Shown one piece after another: positions 33,074 to 42,800 of a stretch of DNA of 64,000 nt (position 1 is the first letter of the stretch; each line of letters starts with the position of its first letter). Source of the DNA: Verrucomicrobium sp. GAS474 (GTDB lineage Bacteria > Verrucomicrobiota > Verrucomicrobiia > Methylacidiphilales > GAS474). The position numbers and the translations under genes are program-made. The stretch covers positions 868,001-932,000 of the forward strand of contig NZ_LT629781.1 in NCBI RefSeq assembly GCF_900105685.1. The letters run 5' to 3'. The notes under the pieces were generated by a model. That model was not told the origin of the DNA, searched no databases, and saw only the letters and a list, made by a program, of their open reading frames with translations.

Positions 33074-35326
33074 ATGTCCGTTGATCGCCGCCTTTCTCCC
33101 GATCTCCTCGACAGGACCGGTACCGCCGCTCTCCCTTCCCCCGCCCCCTCGGCCCCCACCTCCGTCCGGGCGGCCCGCCCTTTTCTCCCCGGCCTCGAGA
33201 TCGACGAGATCGGGGGCGAGGAAACCAAGCGCCGCCCCGCCTCCTCCCTCCACTCGGTCGACGCGATCCACCCGCACACCCTCATCGACTCGGTCCACTC
33301 GGTGATCGAGACGACGCCCGTCGAGGAGGTCTACGGCCTCTTCCAGGATTCCCGCATCGCCTACCTCCCCGTCATCGACGGCACGGGGCGGCCCCTCGGC
33401 CTCTGCTCGCGCGGGCAGATCGGGTTCCTCCTCGGCGCGCGGTACGGCTTCGCCCTCTACGCGAAGCAGCCGATCTCCCGCCACCTCATGCCGCGCCACC
33501 TCGTCGTCGGCGAGGAGGAGCCGATCCGCGACATCCTGAACCAGAGCCTCGGCCGCCTCGGCGAGGAGTTCCACCACGACGTCATCCTCGTCGACGCGGG
33601 GGGCCTCTTCCTCGGCTCGATCGGCGTCCAGACCCTCGCCCGGGTCCAGTCGATGCTCGTCCGGGAGCAGATGGACGACCTCGCCCGCCAGCGCCGGGAG
33701 CTGACCGAGGGCAACCAGATCCTCTTCCGCTCCATCACCGAGCTGCGGCAGGTCCAGGCCCGCTCCCGCATCCTGCTGGAGAACAACGCGGCGGGCGTCG
33801 CCCTCCTCGACACCGCGGGCCGGATCGAGGCGCTGAACCCGACCCTCTCCGGCTGGCTCGCCGCGCTGGGGAACGGCTTCGAGTTTCCGTCCGAGACGGG
33901 GCCGAGCCTCGCCGACGCCGTCGAGGCCCGCGACCGGAACCGCCTCTTCGACGCCCTCGACGAGGCGGAGCGCCGGGGCCGCAGCGCCCTCGAACTCCGC
34001 CTGAAGGCCGGCCCGCCGCCGCCCTCCAACGGGGCCTCCCCCCGCGCCGAGGCCCCCGTCCGCCTCCTTTCCGCCAGCCTCCGCTGGATCGAGGAGACGG
34101 GCCAGATCTGCGCCTCCCTCCTCGACATCACCCAGGAGCGCCTCTTCCTCCGCAAATCGCTCCAGAAGGAAAAGGAGACCTTCCTCGATTCCCTCGCCGG
34201 GGGAATCGCCCACGAGCTCAACAACAAGCTCCTCCCGATCCTCGGCTTCGCCGACCTCCTCCGCGCCGCCGACCTCGACGAGGCCGACCGGATCGGCCAC
34301 GCCGAGGTCATCTTCCAGAGCGCGAACGAGTCGGCGGCCATCGTCCGGCAGCTCCTCCAGTTCTGCCGTCCCACCCGGGAGGAGGCCGTCCCGTGCGACC
34401 TCGTCCAGCTCGTCTCCGAGGCCGTCGCCTTCCTCCAGTTCCGCATCCGCGAGATGCAGACCACCGTCCGCCTGGAACTCCCCGCCCATCCCGTCCCGAT
34501 CCTCGCCGACCCCGGCCAGATCAAGCAGATCGTGATCAACCTCGTGATCAACGCGGTCGACGCGATGGAGAAATCGATGAAGCGCGAACTCCGCGTCCGC
34601 ATCGAGGTCGGCGAAGGCGGGGAGCAGTGCCGCCTCCGCATCGCCGACACGGGAAGCGGCATCCCGCCCGAGATCCTCACCCGCATCTTCGACCCCTTCT
34701 TCACGACGAAATCTCAGGACAAGGGGAGCGGCCTCGGCCTGAGCGTCTGCCAGGCGATCGCGAAGAGCCACCGGGGGGAGCTCCAGGCGGAGAACCTCTC
34801 CGGCGCCATGGGAAACGGCGCGCTCTTCACCCTCTCCCTCCCCGTCCACGCCGCGCCGGAGCCCGCCCCGTCCCAGGCCCTCCCCCTTCCCTCCGAGAAC
34901 GGCAAGCCGGTCTCCCCGATCGTCCCCCTCCCTCCCGCCCCCGCGCCGCCCCGGCGGCGGGCCCTCGTCGTCGACGACGAGGCCTTCGTCGGCGGCTTCG
35001 TCGGGGAAGTGCTGAAGCGGCGCTTCAACTGCCTCGTCGAGCGGGCCGCGAACGGCATCGAGGCGGTGGCGAAGCTCGAGGAAGGGACCTACGACCTCGT
35101 TGTCAGCGACGTCCTGATGCCCCGGATGAACGGCGTCGACCTCTTCCGCTGGGTGCTGGAGAACCGCCCCGCGCTGACGCCGAACTTCCTCTTCGTCACC
35201 GGCCATGACGGCGGCGGCGAGACCGGCGCGGCGCTCTCCGGCTCGGGGCGGCCGGTGGTGCCGAAACCGTTTACGGCTGATATTCTTTCGGAGCAGGTGC
35301 GGCGGTTGCCGATTCTGCAGCCTTAG
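33074..35326 (+). CDS. CBS-PAS hybrid histidine kinase with receiver domain
   Basis: Soluble signalling protein of 750 aa with no membrane helix. Order: disordered N-terminus, a CBS pair (about residues 60-200, SVIETTPVEEVYGLFQDSRI with IAYLPVIDGTGRPLGLCSR), a coiled linker, a PAS-like domain (about 235-345), HisKA (phospho-acceptor H380 in GGIAHELNNKLLPIL), HATPase (NLVINAVDAME, DTGSGIPPEI, GSGLGLSVCQ), a Pro-rich linker, and a C-terminal receiver (DD near residue 635, phospho-acceptor D679 in VVSDVLMPRMNG). CBS domains usually sense adenine nucleotides. No response regulator or target gene is adjacent. ATG 33074 chosen; ten more codons are open upstream. Confidence 0.9.
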   Translation: MSVDRRLSPDLLDRTGTAALPSPAPSAPTSVRAARPFLPGLEIDEIGGEETKRRPASSLHSVDAIHPHTLIDSVHSVIETTPVEEVYGLFQDSRIAYLPVIDGTGRPLGLCSRGQIGFLLGARYGFALYAKQPISRHLMPRHLVVGEEEPIRDILNQSLGRLGEEFHHDVILVDAGGLFLGSIGVQTLARVQSMLVREQMDDLARQRRELTEGNQILFRSITELRQVQARSRILLENNAAGVALLDTAGRIEALNPTLSGWLAALGNGFEFPSETGPSLADAVEARDRNRLFDALDEAERRGRSALELRLKAGPPPPSNGASPRAEAPVRLLSASLRWIEETGQICASLLDITQERLFLRKSLQKEKETFLDSLAGGIAHELNNKLLPILGFADLLRAADLDEADRIGHAEVIFQSANESAAIVRQLLQFCRPTREEAVPCDLVQLVSEAVAFLQFRIREMQTTVRLELPAHPVPILADPGQIKQIVINLVINAVDAMEKSMKRELRVRIEVGEGGEQCRLRIADTGSGIPPEILTRIFDPFFTTKSQDKGSGLGLSVCQAIAKSHRGELQAENLSGAMGNGALFTLSLPVHAAPEPAPSQALPLPSENGKPVSPIVPLPPAPAPPRRRALVVDDEAFVGGFVGEVLKRRFNCLVERAANGIEAVAKLEEGTYDLVVSDVLMPRMNGVDLFRWVLENRPALTPNFLFVTGHDGGGETGAALSGSGRPVVPKPFTADILSEQVRRLPILQP

Positions 35327-35334
35327 GGGGGGCG

Positions 35335-35862
35335 CGGGTTGGGGAGCGCCCTTCGGGGCTGGCGGGGTCGCCCCTGTACAGCTGGAGGCAATCCGCTTTA
35401 TAGCCACAGAGGGGCTTCGCCCCTCCGTGACCTCCTGTTCTGAGGGCCTGAACTAGGCGGACGCGCTTTGTCGGCGCCTCGTCTCCTCACTGGATTAAAA
35501 TCCGCTGCTTCCCCAGCGTCCGAGGGTACGTACTGAAGGGGTAGCGGTACCAATACGCCTAGACTCCTATCGGTAGAGAAGCGTATGTGAGAGATATCTT
35601 CAGGGGTTCAGCACCGAGGAGATAGGCCTGCATCCTTGGATGTTCCTTCCCATGGCTCGGCCCTCAAGGGGGTTAGATCCAGCGGAGTAGAGTGGGCTTA
35701 TGGGAGATAGGCCTCTTGGGTTGCGCTCTATCTACACCACGGCCTATCAGACAGGAGGGTCCGGAGGGGCGTGCCCCTCCGTTCGTTCAAACGCGCGGGT
35801 TACATCCACCTGTACAGGGAAATGTACCCCGTCCCGAAGGGCTGCTCCTTCCCCCGCGACCC
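35335..35862. repeat. Full composite repeat (inverted A half + B half), copy 1
   Basis: Fills nearly the entire gap between the kinase stop and tetR. 35335-35580 is the reverse complement of unit A (ends GAAGGGCG.., hairpin GAGGGGCTTCGCCCCTC, ATTTTAATCCAGT complement, CTAGACTCCTAT). From about 35615 to 35862 is unit B in forward orientation (CCCATGGCTCGGCCCTCA, GATCCAGCGGAGTAGAG, CACCACGGCCTATCAGA, GGTTACATCCACCTGTACAG, CCCGAAGGGCTGC). Outer ends resemble each other in inverted orientation (GAAGGGC.. and CTGTACAG.. blocks). The same structure, flipped, lies at 59518-60058. Short frames inside it are not genes. Confidence 0.88.
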
Positions 35863-35902
35863 CTATTCCTCAGAGTAAAATCACCTTTTTCAAAAAAACA
35901 TC

Positions 35903-35931
35903 TTGAAACATACCGACCGGTCTAGTAAGTT
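35903..35931 (+). promoter_or_regulatory. tetR promoter with embedded TetR-type operator
   Basis: A -35-like TTGAAA (35903-35908) and a weak -10-like TAAGTT (35926-35931) are separated by exactly 17 bp; the spacer contains CCGACCGGTCTA (35913-35924) with the 8-bp palindrome GACCGGTC. The same 12-mer, one base different, recurs ahead of the pump operon (36594-36605). The -10-like hexamer ends only 7 bp before the start codon, so the tetR transcript may be nearly leaderless. Confidence 0.6.
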
Positions 35932-35937
35932 CGGCCT

Positions 35938-36564
35938 ATGAAACGAGAAGGCGATACCAAGCAGAAGCTCCTCGATGTGGCCATGCAGCTCCTCTGGGAA
36001 CAGAGCTACGGCTCGGTCGGCGTCGATGACATCTGCAAGAAGGCCGGTGTCACGAAGGGAAGCTTCTACTTCGCCTTCCCTTCCAAGGCCGACCTCGCGG
36101 TCGCCGCCTTCGAGGAATACTGGACGAAGCATAAGCGCCCGATCCTCGACACGATCTTCTCGGCCCAGGTTCCTCCCGTGGAACAGTTTGAGAACTTCTG
36201 CGCCTTCATCGTGAAGGATCAGACGGCCAAGTACGAGGAATTCGGCAAGATGTGCGGCTGCCCCGGAACGTCGGTCGGCTGCGAGGTCAGCACCCAGGAC
36301 GAGAAGATCCGGTCCGCCCTCGACCTGATGTGCGAGAAGATGCTCCGGTATACGACTGCCTCGATCTCCGCCCTCCAGTCCGAGGGGCTGATCGCGAAGG
36401 ACGAGGACCCGAAGATGATCGCCCGCCAGGTATACGACTTCACCGTCGGCCTCCTGACCCAGGCGAAGATCGAGAACGATCCCGCCGCCCTTCAGCGCCT
36501 CCGCCCCGGGATGTTCCGGATCCTCGGCCTGAAGGTATCGCAGCCCGCCCCCGCCACCGTCTAA
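35938..36564 (+). CDS. TetR-family transcriptional repressor of the RND pump operon
   Basis: Regulator of 208 aa. N-terminal HTH domain: DTKQKLLDVAMQLLWEQSYG, SVGVDDICKKAGVTKGSFYF and AFPSKADLAVAAFEEYW, matching the TetR signature. The C-terminal ligand domain has several Cys residues (FCAFIV, KMCGCPGTSVGCEV), which might make it redox- or metal-responsive (inference). It precedes the RND efflux genes on the same strand; matching operator-like 12-mers lie ahead of tetR and ahead of the pump genes, pointing to repression of both. Third positions are slightly less GC-rich than in neighbouring genes. Confidence 0.92.
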   Translation: MKREGDTKQKLLDVAMQLLWEQSYGSVGVDDICKKAGVTKGSFYFAFPSKADLAVAAFEEYWTKHKRPILDTIFSAQVPPVEQFENFCAFIVKDQTAKYEEFGKMCGCPGTSVGCEVSTQDEKIRSALDLMCEKMLRYTTASISALQSEGLIAKDEDPKMIARQVYDFTVGLLTQAKIENDPAALQRLRPGMFRILGLKVSQPAPATV

Positions 36565-36591
36565 AACCCCCTTTTTTTTGCCCTGTTACTA

Positions 36592-36606
36592 AACCAACCG
36601 GTCTAT
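36592..36606 (+). promoter_or_regulatory. TetR-type operator ahead of the RND pump operon
   Basis: CCAACCGGTCTA (36594-36605) differs at one position from the CCGACCGGTCTA in the tetR promoter and keeps the ACCGGT centre. It lies about 36 bp upstream of the start of the first small gene of the operon. Confidence 0.6.
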
Positions 36607-36641
36607 CAATCACTTCCAATACCATTTAAGGAGAACCCCCC

Positions 36642-36842
36642 ATGAACAAGCGCACTCCCAAGACCTTCGCCAACCGGCTGCAAGACCACATCGCCGCCGC
36701 CGCCGCCTTCACCCTGAACCGGACTCGGACGCAGACGGAAAACAGCCTCTCGCCCCGGCTCTCGACCCTCCCCGAAGGGACCTTCGCCTGGGCCCCGATC
36801 ATCGTGCGGCCCCGGTCGCAGGCCAGCCGCTGGATCGAATAA
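36642..36842 (+). CDS. Small basic hypothetical protein at head of RND operon
   Basis: 66-aa protein with no family I recognise. It is preceded by a clear Shine-Dalgarno sequence (AAGGAGA at 36628-36634, 7 nt from the ATG), which is better than that of most genes here and argues for real translation. The N-terminal half is basic and helix-prone (KTFANRLQDHIAAAAAFTLN); no signal peptide and no membrane helix. It sits between the operator and the OMF gene, so it is co-transcribed with the pump; it could be a small accessory protein or a leader peptide. Confidence 0.55.
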   Translation: MNKRTPKTFANRLQDHIAAAAAFTLNRTRTQTENSLSPRLSTLPEGTFAWAPIIVRPRSQASRWIE

Positions 36843-36886
36843 CGATTGAGCGATTCATAACCCCCGAACCTTCACGGACCCCCGCC

Positions 36887-38455
36887 ATGAATACCGATTC
36901 CCACTACCCCTCCGACCTCCGGGACGAGGAAGGCCTCCTCCCGATCCCGATGCTGATCGGGCTTCTCGCCATCCTCGCCCTGCTCCTCTCCGGCTGCTCC
37001 GTCGGTCCCGATTACAAGCGCGCCGACCTCGGCCCCGAGGTCCAGACCCCCGCCGCCTTCACCGAGGGCGCGGCCCCCGCGAAGGAAGCGGCCCCCGCCG
37101 ACGCCCTCGCGAAGGGGACGTGGTGGACGGTCTTCAACGACCCCGCCCTGAACGACCTCGAGGCGCAGGCCGCGGCGAGCAACCAGAACCTGAAGGCCGC
37201 CGTCTCCCGCGTCGACCAGGCCCGCGCCCTGACGAAGGTGGCGAAGTCGCAGCTCCTCCCGACGGTCGATTTCAACCCCTCGGGCTCGATCTACCGCCTC
37301 CCCGACAACAAGTCGACGACCGCGCCCGGCCTCCAGTCGAACGTCGCCACCGCGCAGGGCGATCTCAACTACGAGGTCGACCTCTGGGGTCGCGTCCGCC
37401 GCTCGATCGAGGCCTCGACCGCCTCCTACCAGGCCTCGGTCGCCGACTTCGAGAGCGTCCGCCTCGCCCTCCACGCCGAGGTGGCGCAGGATTACTTCAC
37501 CCTCCGCGCCGCCGACGGCGAGATCGCGATCCTCGAATCGGCGATCGATCTCCGCCGCCAGAGCCTCGACCTCATCAAGGCCCGCTTCCAGGCCGGGGCG
37601 AGCAACGACCTCGACGTCGCCCGGGCCGAGACCGAATACGCCACGGCGAAGGCCGCCCTCTTCGCCGTCCGGCAGAACCGCGCCGAGCTGGAGCACGGCC
37701 TCGCCGTCCTGACGGGGAAGTCGGTCGAGTCGTTCAAGCTCGCCGCCGCCCCCCTGGACAAGCTGGGCCTCCCCCCCGCGATCCCGACCGGCGTCCCCTC
37801 GGAACTCCTCGAGCGCCGTCCCGACGTCGCCGAGGCCGAGCGCCAGATGGCCGCCGCCAACGCCCAGGTCGGCGTCGCCAAGGCGGCCTTCTTCCCCACG
37901 GTGAAGCTCACCGGGGCCGCCGGGTTCCAGAGCGTCGACCTCGGCTCCCTCGTGAACTGGTCGAGCCGGATGTGGTCGGTCGGGCCGAGCCTCTCCCTCC
38001 CGATCTTCGAGGGCGGCCGGAACACGGCGAACCTCAACCGCGCCCACGCCGCCTACGACGAGACCGTCGCCCTCTACCGCCAGCAGGTCCTCACCTCCTT
38101 CAAGGAAGTGGAGGACAGCCTCTCCGGCCTCCGGAACCTCTCGGGCCAGGCCGAGGCCGAGGCGAGCGCCGTCACCGCCTCGCAGCGGTCGTCGACCCTC
38201 TCCGACCTCCGCTACCGGAACGGCAGCGCGACCTACCTCGACGTGATCGACTCCGAGCGGAGCGCCCTCGACACCCAGCGGGCCGCGATCCAGACCCTCG
38301 GCCAGCGTTACGTCGCCAGCGTCCGCCTGATCAAGGCGCTCGGCGGCGGCTGGAGCGAGTCGGCCCTCGCGACCACGCCGGCCACCGCTTCGACGACCCC
38401 TTCCGAACCTTCCTCCAACCCGGCCTCCACCACCGTCGCCCAGGCCGACCGCTAA
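36887..38455 (+). CDS. RND efflux outer-membrane channel (OprM/NodT family)
   Basis: Outer-membrane factor of a tripartite pump, 522 aa. A lipoprotein signal with lipobox LLSGCS (Cys near residue 36) follows an unusual 20-residue charged N-terminal extension; then VGPDYKRADL, the conserved start of NodT-type channels. Two OEP repeats are recognisable by WWTVFNDPALNDLEAQAAAS and by FFPTVKLTGAAGFQS with LSLPIFEGGRNTANL; helical segments contain ALAEYNAG-like DVARAETEYATAKA repeats. Paired with the adaptor and transporter genes downstream, it exports small molecules across the envelope. OMF being first in the operon is less common than last. Confidence 0.92.
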   Translation: MNTDSHYPSDLRDEEGLLPIPMLIGLLAILALLLSGCSVGPDYKRADLGPEVQTPAAFTEGAAPAKEAAPADALAKGTWWTVFNDPALNDLEAQAAASNQNLKAAVSRVDQARALTKVAKSQLLPTVDFNPSGSIYRLPDNKSTTAPGLQSNVATAQGDLNYEVDLWGRVRRSIEASTASYQASVADFESVRLALHAEVAQDYFTLRAADGEIAILESAIDLRRQSLDLIKARFQAGASNDLDVARAETEYATAKAALFAVRQNRAELEHGLAVLTGKSVESFKLAAAPLDKLGLPPAIPTGVPSELLERRPDVAEAERQMAAANAQVGVAKAAFFPTVKLTGAAGFQSVDLGSLVNWSSRMWSVGPSLSLPIFEGGRNTANLNRAHAAYDETVALYRQQVLTSFKEVEDSLSGLRNLSGQAEAEASAVTASQRSSTLSDLRYRNGSATYLDVIDSERSALDTQRAAIQTLGQRYVASVRLIKALGGGWSESALATTPATASTTPSEPSSNPASTTVAQADR

Positions 38456-38480
38456 ACCCCTTACCGAAAATCCTCCCGCC

Positions 38481-39806
38481 ATGATCACGTCCGACACCCA
38501 CGCCTCCGCCTCCACGTTCCCGCCGCTTCCCCAGAACGGCCACGCCCCGCTCCGCCCGAAACTCTCCGAACCCGCCACCCCCATGAAGAAATCGAACTCC
38601 CGCTTCCTCCTCACCGGCATCGGTGCCGTCGGCCTCCTCGGCCTCTCCGCCGGACTCTACCTCGCCTTCGCGGGCTCCCCGTCCGCGCCCAAGGCCGCCG
38701 CCGCCGGGGCTCCCGCCGGGATGCCTCCCGTCTCCGTCGTCGTCGAGACGGTGACCGAGCAGAAGATGCGCGTCTGGAACGATTTCTCCGGCCGCCTCCA
38801 CGCCGTCGACTTCGCCGAGATCCGCCCCGAGGTCAGCGGCCGGATCACCGAGATCCGCTTCACCGACGGCCAGGCCGTGAAGGCCGGGGACGTCCTCCTC
38901 GTCATCGATCCCCGTCCCTACGAGGCCGCCGTGGCGCGGGCCGACGCCGCCGTCGCCTCGGCGAAGTCGGCGCTCCAGCTCGCCCAGTCCGACCGCGAGC
39001 GCGCCCTCGCCCTCATCAAGGTCCACGCCGTGACGCAGCAGGAGGCCGACCAGGCCGAGAACGCCTTCCGCGTCGCCTCCTCGACCCTCGCCTCGGCCGA
39101 GGCGCAGCTGAAGACCGCCAACGTCGACTTCGACCACGCCTACGTGAAGGCCCCGATCACGGGCCGCGTCAGCCGGGCCGAGATCACCGTCGGCAACCTC
39201 GTCCAGCAGGGCCCGGGCGCGCCGCTCCTCACCTCGATCGTCTCGGAGAACGGCATCTACGCCGACTTCGAGGTCGACGAGCAGACCTACCTCGAGACGA
39301 TCCGCACCGCCGCCAACGGCAACGCGCAGGAGCAGCTCATCCCCGTCCAGCTGATCACCCCCGGCGACACGACCCACACCTATGACGGCTTCATCGAGAG
39401 CTTCGACAACCGCCTCGACGCCGCCTCCGGGACGATCCGGGCGCGGGCGAAGTTCGCCAACGCCGACATGACCCTCGTCCCCGGCATGTTCGTCTCGGTC
39501 CGCCTCGCCAGCGGCAAGGACCGGACGGCGATCCTCATCCACGAGCGGGCGATCAGCTCCGACCAGAGCAAGAAGTTCGTCTTCGTGGTGAACGAGCAGA
39601 ACCACGTCGCCTACCGCGAGATCCAGCTCGGCAAGAGCGTCCGCGAGATGCGGATCGTCGAGAAGGGCCTCCAGCCCGGCGACCGGGTGATCGTCGACGG
39701 CGTCCAGCGCGTCCGTCCCGACGCCGTCGTCACCGCGCAGGAGCTGACCCCCTCGGCGAACGCCGTCGCCATCCAGACCAGCGTCACGACCGAGGCGGCC
39801 CGCTAA
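38481..39806 (+). CDS. RND efflux periplasmic adaptor (membrane fusion protein)
   Basis: AcrA/MexA-type adaptor, 441 aa as given. One N-terminal helix (FLLTGIGAVGLLGLSAGLYL) anchors it. The lipoyl/hairpin region has GRLHAVDFAEIRPEVSGRIT and ITEIRFTDGQAVKAGDVLLV, a helical hairpin with VTQQEADQAENAFRVASSTL, and the second lipoyl half APITGRVSRAEITVGNLVQQ. Beta-barrel and membrane-proximal domains follow (LVPGMFVSVRLASG, GLQPGDRVIVDGVQRVRPDA). The start may instead be the ATG at 38583 (MKKSNSRFLL), which would remove a 34-residue Pro/His-containing leader. It links the transporter and the outer-membrane channel. Confidence 0.93.
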   Translation: MITSDTHASASTFPPLPQNGHAPLRPKLSEPATPMKKSNSRFLLTGIGAVGLLGLSAGLYLAFAGSPSAPKAAAAGAPAGMPPVSVVVETVTEQKMRVWNDFSGRLHAVDFAEIRPEVSGRITEIRFTDGQAVKAGDVLLVIDPRPYEAAVARADAAVASAKSALQLAQSDRERALALIKVHAVTQQEADQAENAFRVASSTLASAEAQLKTANVDFDHAYVKAPITGRVSRAEITVGNLVQQGPGAPLLTSIVSENGIYADFEVDEQTYLETIRTAANGNAQEQLIPVQLITPGDTTHTYDGFIESFDNRLDAASGTIRARAKFANADMTLVPGMFVSVRLASGKDRTAILIHERAISSDQSKKFVFVVNEQNHVAYREIQLGKSVREMRIVEKGLQPGDRVIVDGVQRVRPDAVVTAQELTPSANAVAIQTSVTTEAAR

Positions 39807-39896
39807 CCAATCCAAGCAAAAAAGTTCCCGAAAGCGCTCCCCAGGGGCGCTGCACACCCCCACCATGTCCAGCGCCCCCACTTTCCTTCCCGTCCC

Positions 39897-42800
39897 ATGA
39901 ACCTCTCCAAATTCTTCATCGACCGCCCGATCTTCGCGGGCGTCATCTCCTTCACCATCTTCCTGGCGGGGCTCATCTCCCTCTTCCAGCTCCCGATCTC
40001 GGAATACCCCGAGGTCGCGCCGCCCTCCGTCGTCGTGAACGCGCAGTTCCCCGGCGCGAACCCGAAGACGATCGCCGAGACCGTCGCCACGCCGCTCGAG
40101 GAGCAGATCAACGGCGTCGAGGACATGCTCTACATGTTCTCCCAGGCCTCGACCGACGGCCGCCTCACGCTCACCATCACCTTCAAGCTCGGCACCGACG
40201 CCAACCTCGCCACCCAGCTCGTCCAGAACCGGGTGAACCAGGCCCTCCCCCGCCTCCCCGAGGTCACCCAGCGCCTCGGCGTCACGACGATCAAGAGCTC
40301 CCCCGACCTCACCATGGTCGTCCACCTGAAGTCGCCGAACGAACGCTACGACATGCTCTACCTGCGGAACTACGCCACGCTGAACGTGAAGGACCAGCTC
40401 GCGAAGATCCAGGGCGTCGGCCAGGTGCAGCTCTTCGGCTCCGGCGACTACGCCATGCGCATCTGGCTGAACCCGGAGAAGGTCGCCGCCGTCGGCCTCA
40501 CCGCGCAGGAAGTCGTCGGGCAGATCCGCCGCCAGAACGTCCAGGCCTCCGTCGGCGTCATCGGCGGCCCGCCCTACGACAAGGGCGTCGAGCTCCAGCT
40601 CCCCGTCAACACCCAGGGCCGCCTGCAGGACCCGGAACAGTTCGGCGAGATGATCGTGAAGCGGAGCGAGGGCGGCGTCGTCACCCGGCTGAAGGACATC
40701 TCCCGCATCGAGGTCGAGGCCTCCGAGTTCGGCCTCCGCTCCCTCCTCGACAACAAGCCCGCCGTCGCCATCCCGATCTTCCAGTCCCCCGGCTCCAACG
40801 CCATCGAGATCTCCGACCACGTCCGCGCCACGATGGAGGAACTGAAGAAGAACTTCCCCGAGGGCGTCGACTACTCGATCGTCTACGACCCGACGGTCTT
40901 CGTCCGCGGCTCGATCAAGGCCGTCATCCACACCCTGCTGGAGGCGCTCGTCATGGTCGTCATCGTCGTCATCCTCTTCCTCCAGACGTGGCGCGCCTCG
41001 ATCATCCCGCTGCTGGCGGTGCCGGTCTCGATCGTCGGCACCTTCGCGATCATGCACGCCTTCGGCGGCTCGATCAACGCGCTCTCCCTCTTCGGCCTCG
41101 TCCTCGCCATCGGCATCGTCGTCGACGACGCGATCGTCGTCGTCGAGAACGTCGAGCGGAACATCCACGACGGCCACTCCCCGCGCGAGGCGACGAACCG
41201 CGCCATGAGCGAGGTGACGAGCCCGATCATCGCGATCACCCTCGTCCTCTGCGCCGTCTTCGTCCCGATCGCCTTCATCAGCGGCCTCACCGGGCAGTTC
41301 TACCGGCAGTTCGCGCTGACCATCGCCTTCTCGACGATCATCTCGGCGTTCAATTCCCTCACCCTCAGCCCCGCCCTCGCGGCGATCCTGCTGAAGAGCC
41401 ACGACGCGCCGAAGGATCCCCTCACCAAGGCGATCGACAAGGTCTTCGGCCCCTTCTTCGGCCTCTTCAACCGCTTCTTCACCCGCAGCTCGGAACGCTA
41501 CGGCACCGGCGTCGGCGGCATCGTCGGGCGGAAGACCGCCTCGGTCGGCATCTACCTCCTCCTCCTCGTCGGGGCCTACTACGCCTTCCAGATCGTCCCC
41601 CCCGGCTTCGTCCCCTCGCAGGACAAGCAATACCTCGTCAGCTTCGCCCAGCTCCCCGACGGCGCGAACCTGGAGCGGACCGAGAAGGTGATCCGCGAGA
41701 TGTCGGAGATCGCGCTGAAGGAGCCGGGCGTCGAGAGCGCCGTCGCCTTCCCCGGCCTCTCGATCAACGGCTTCATCAACAGCTCGAGCGCCGGCATCGT
41801 CTTCGTGACGCTGAAGCCGTTCGAGGAGCGCAACGGCGGCAAGGGCGCCCTGTCCGGCGGGGCGATCGCCCACAGCCTCCAGGGCAAGTTCAACGGGGTG
41901 AAGGACGCCTTCATCGCCATCTTCCCGCCGCCCCCCGTCCAGGGCCTGGGCACCATCGGCGGCTTCAAGCTCCAGGTCGAGGACCGGACCGACCTCGGCT
42001 ACGACGCCCTCAACGCGGCGATGCAGCAGGTGCAGGGGAAGGCGATGCAGACGCCCGAACTGGCGGGCGTCTTCAGCAGCTACAAGGTCAACGTCCCGCA
42101 GCTCTACGTCGACGTCGACCGGACGAAGGCGATGCAGCTCGGCGTCGACGTGCAGGACGTCTTCGACACGATGCAGATCTACCTCGGCTCCCTCTACGTG
42201 AACGATTTCAACAAATTCGGCCGCACCTACCAGGTGATCGCGCAGGCCGACAAGGAATTCCGTTCCCAGCCCGACGACATCCTCCGGCTGAAGACCCGCA
42301 ACGCCGAGGGGAAGATGGTCCCGCTCGGCTCGATGGTCCGCGTCACCGACACGACGGGGCCGGAGAGCGCGATGCGTTACAACGGCTTCCGTTCCGCCGA
42401 CCTGAACGGCGGGGCCGCCCCCGGCTTCTCCAGCGGCCAGGCGCAGAACGCCATCGTGAAGATCCTGAAGGAGACCCTTCCCGCGGGCATGGGCTACGAG
42501 TGGACGGAGTTGACCTACCAGCAGATCCTCGCCGGGAACACCGCGATGCTCGTCTTCCCGGTCTGCGCCCTCCTCGTCTTCCTGGTGCTGGCGGCGAAGT
42601 ACGAGAGCCTCTTCCTCCCGCTCGCCGTCATCCTCATCATCCCGCTCTGCCTCTTCTCGGCGATCGTCGGGGTCTGGATTTCGCACGGGGACAACAACAT
42701 CTTCACCCAGATCGGCCTCTTCGTGCTGGCCGGATTGGCGTGCAAGAACGCGATCCTCATCGTCGAGTTCGCGCGGGAGCTGGAGACGGCGGGCCGGAAG

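Noticed and set aside
35692-35925. Short open frames in the repeats (also near 13757-14095, 22649-22882 and 59385-59932)
   Set aside because: They arise because the repeat units are conserved DNA; frames differ between copies and contain no protein-like features.
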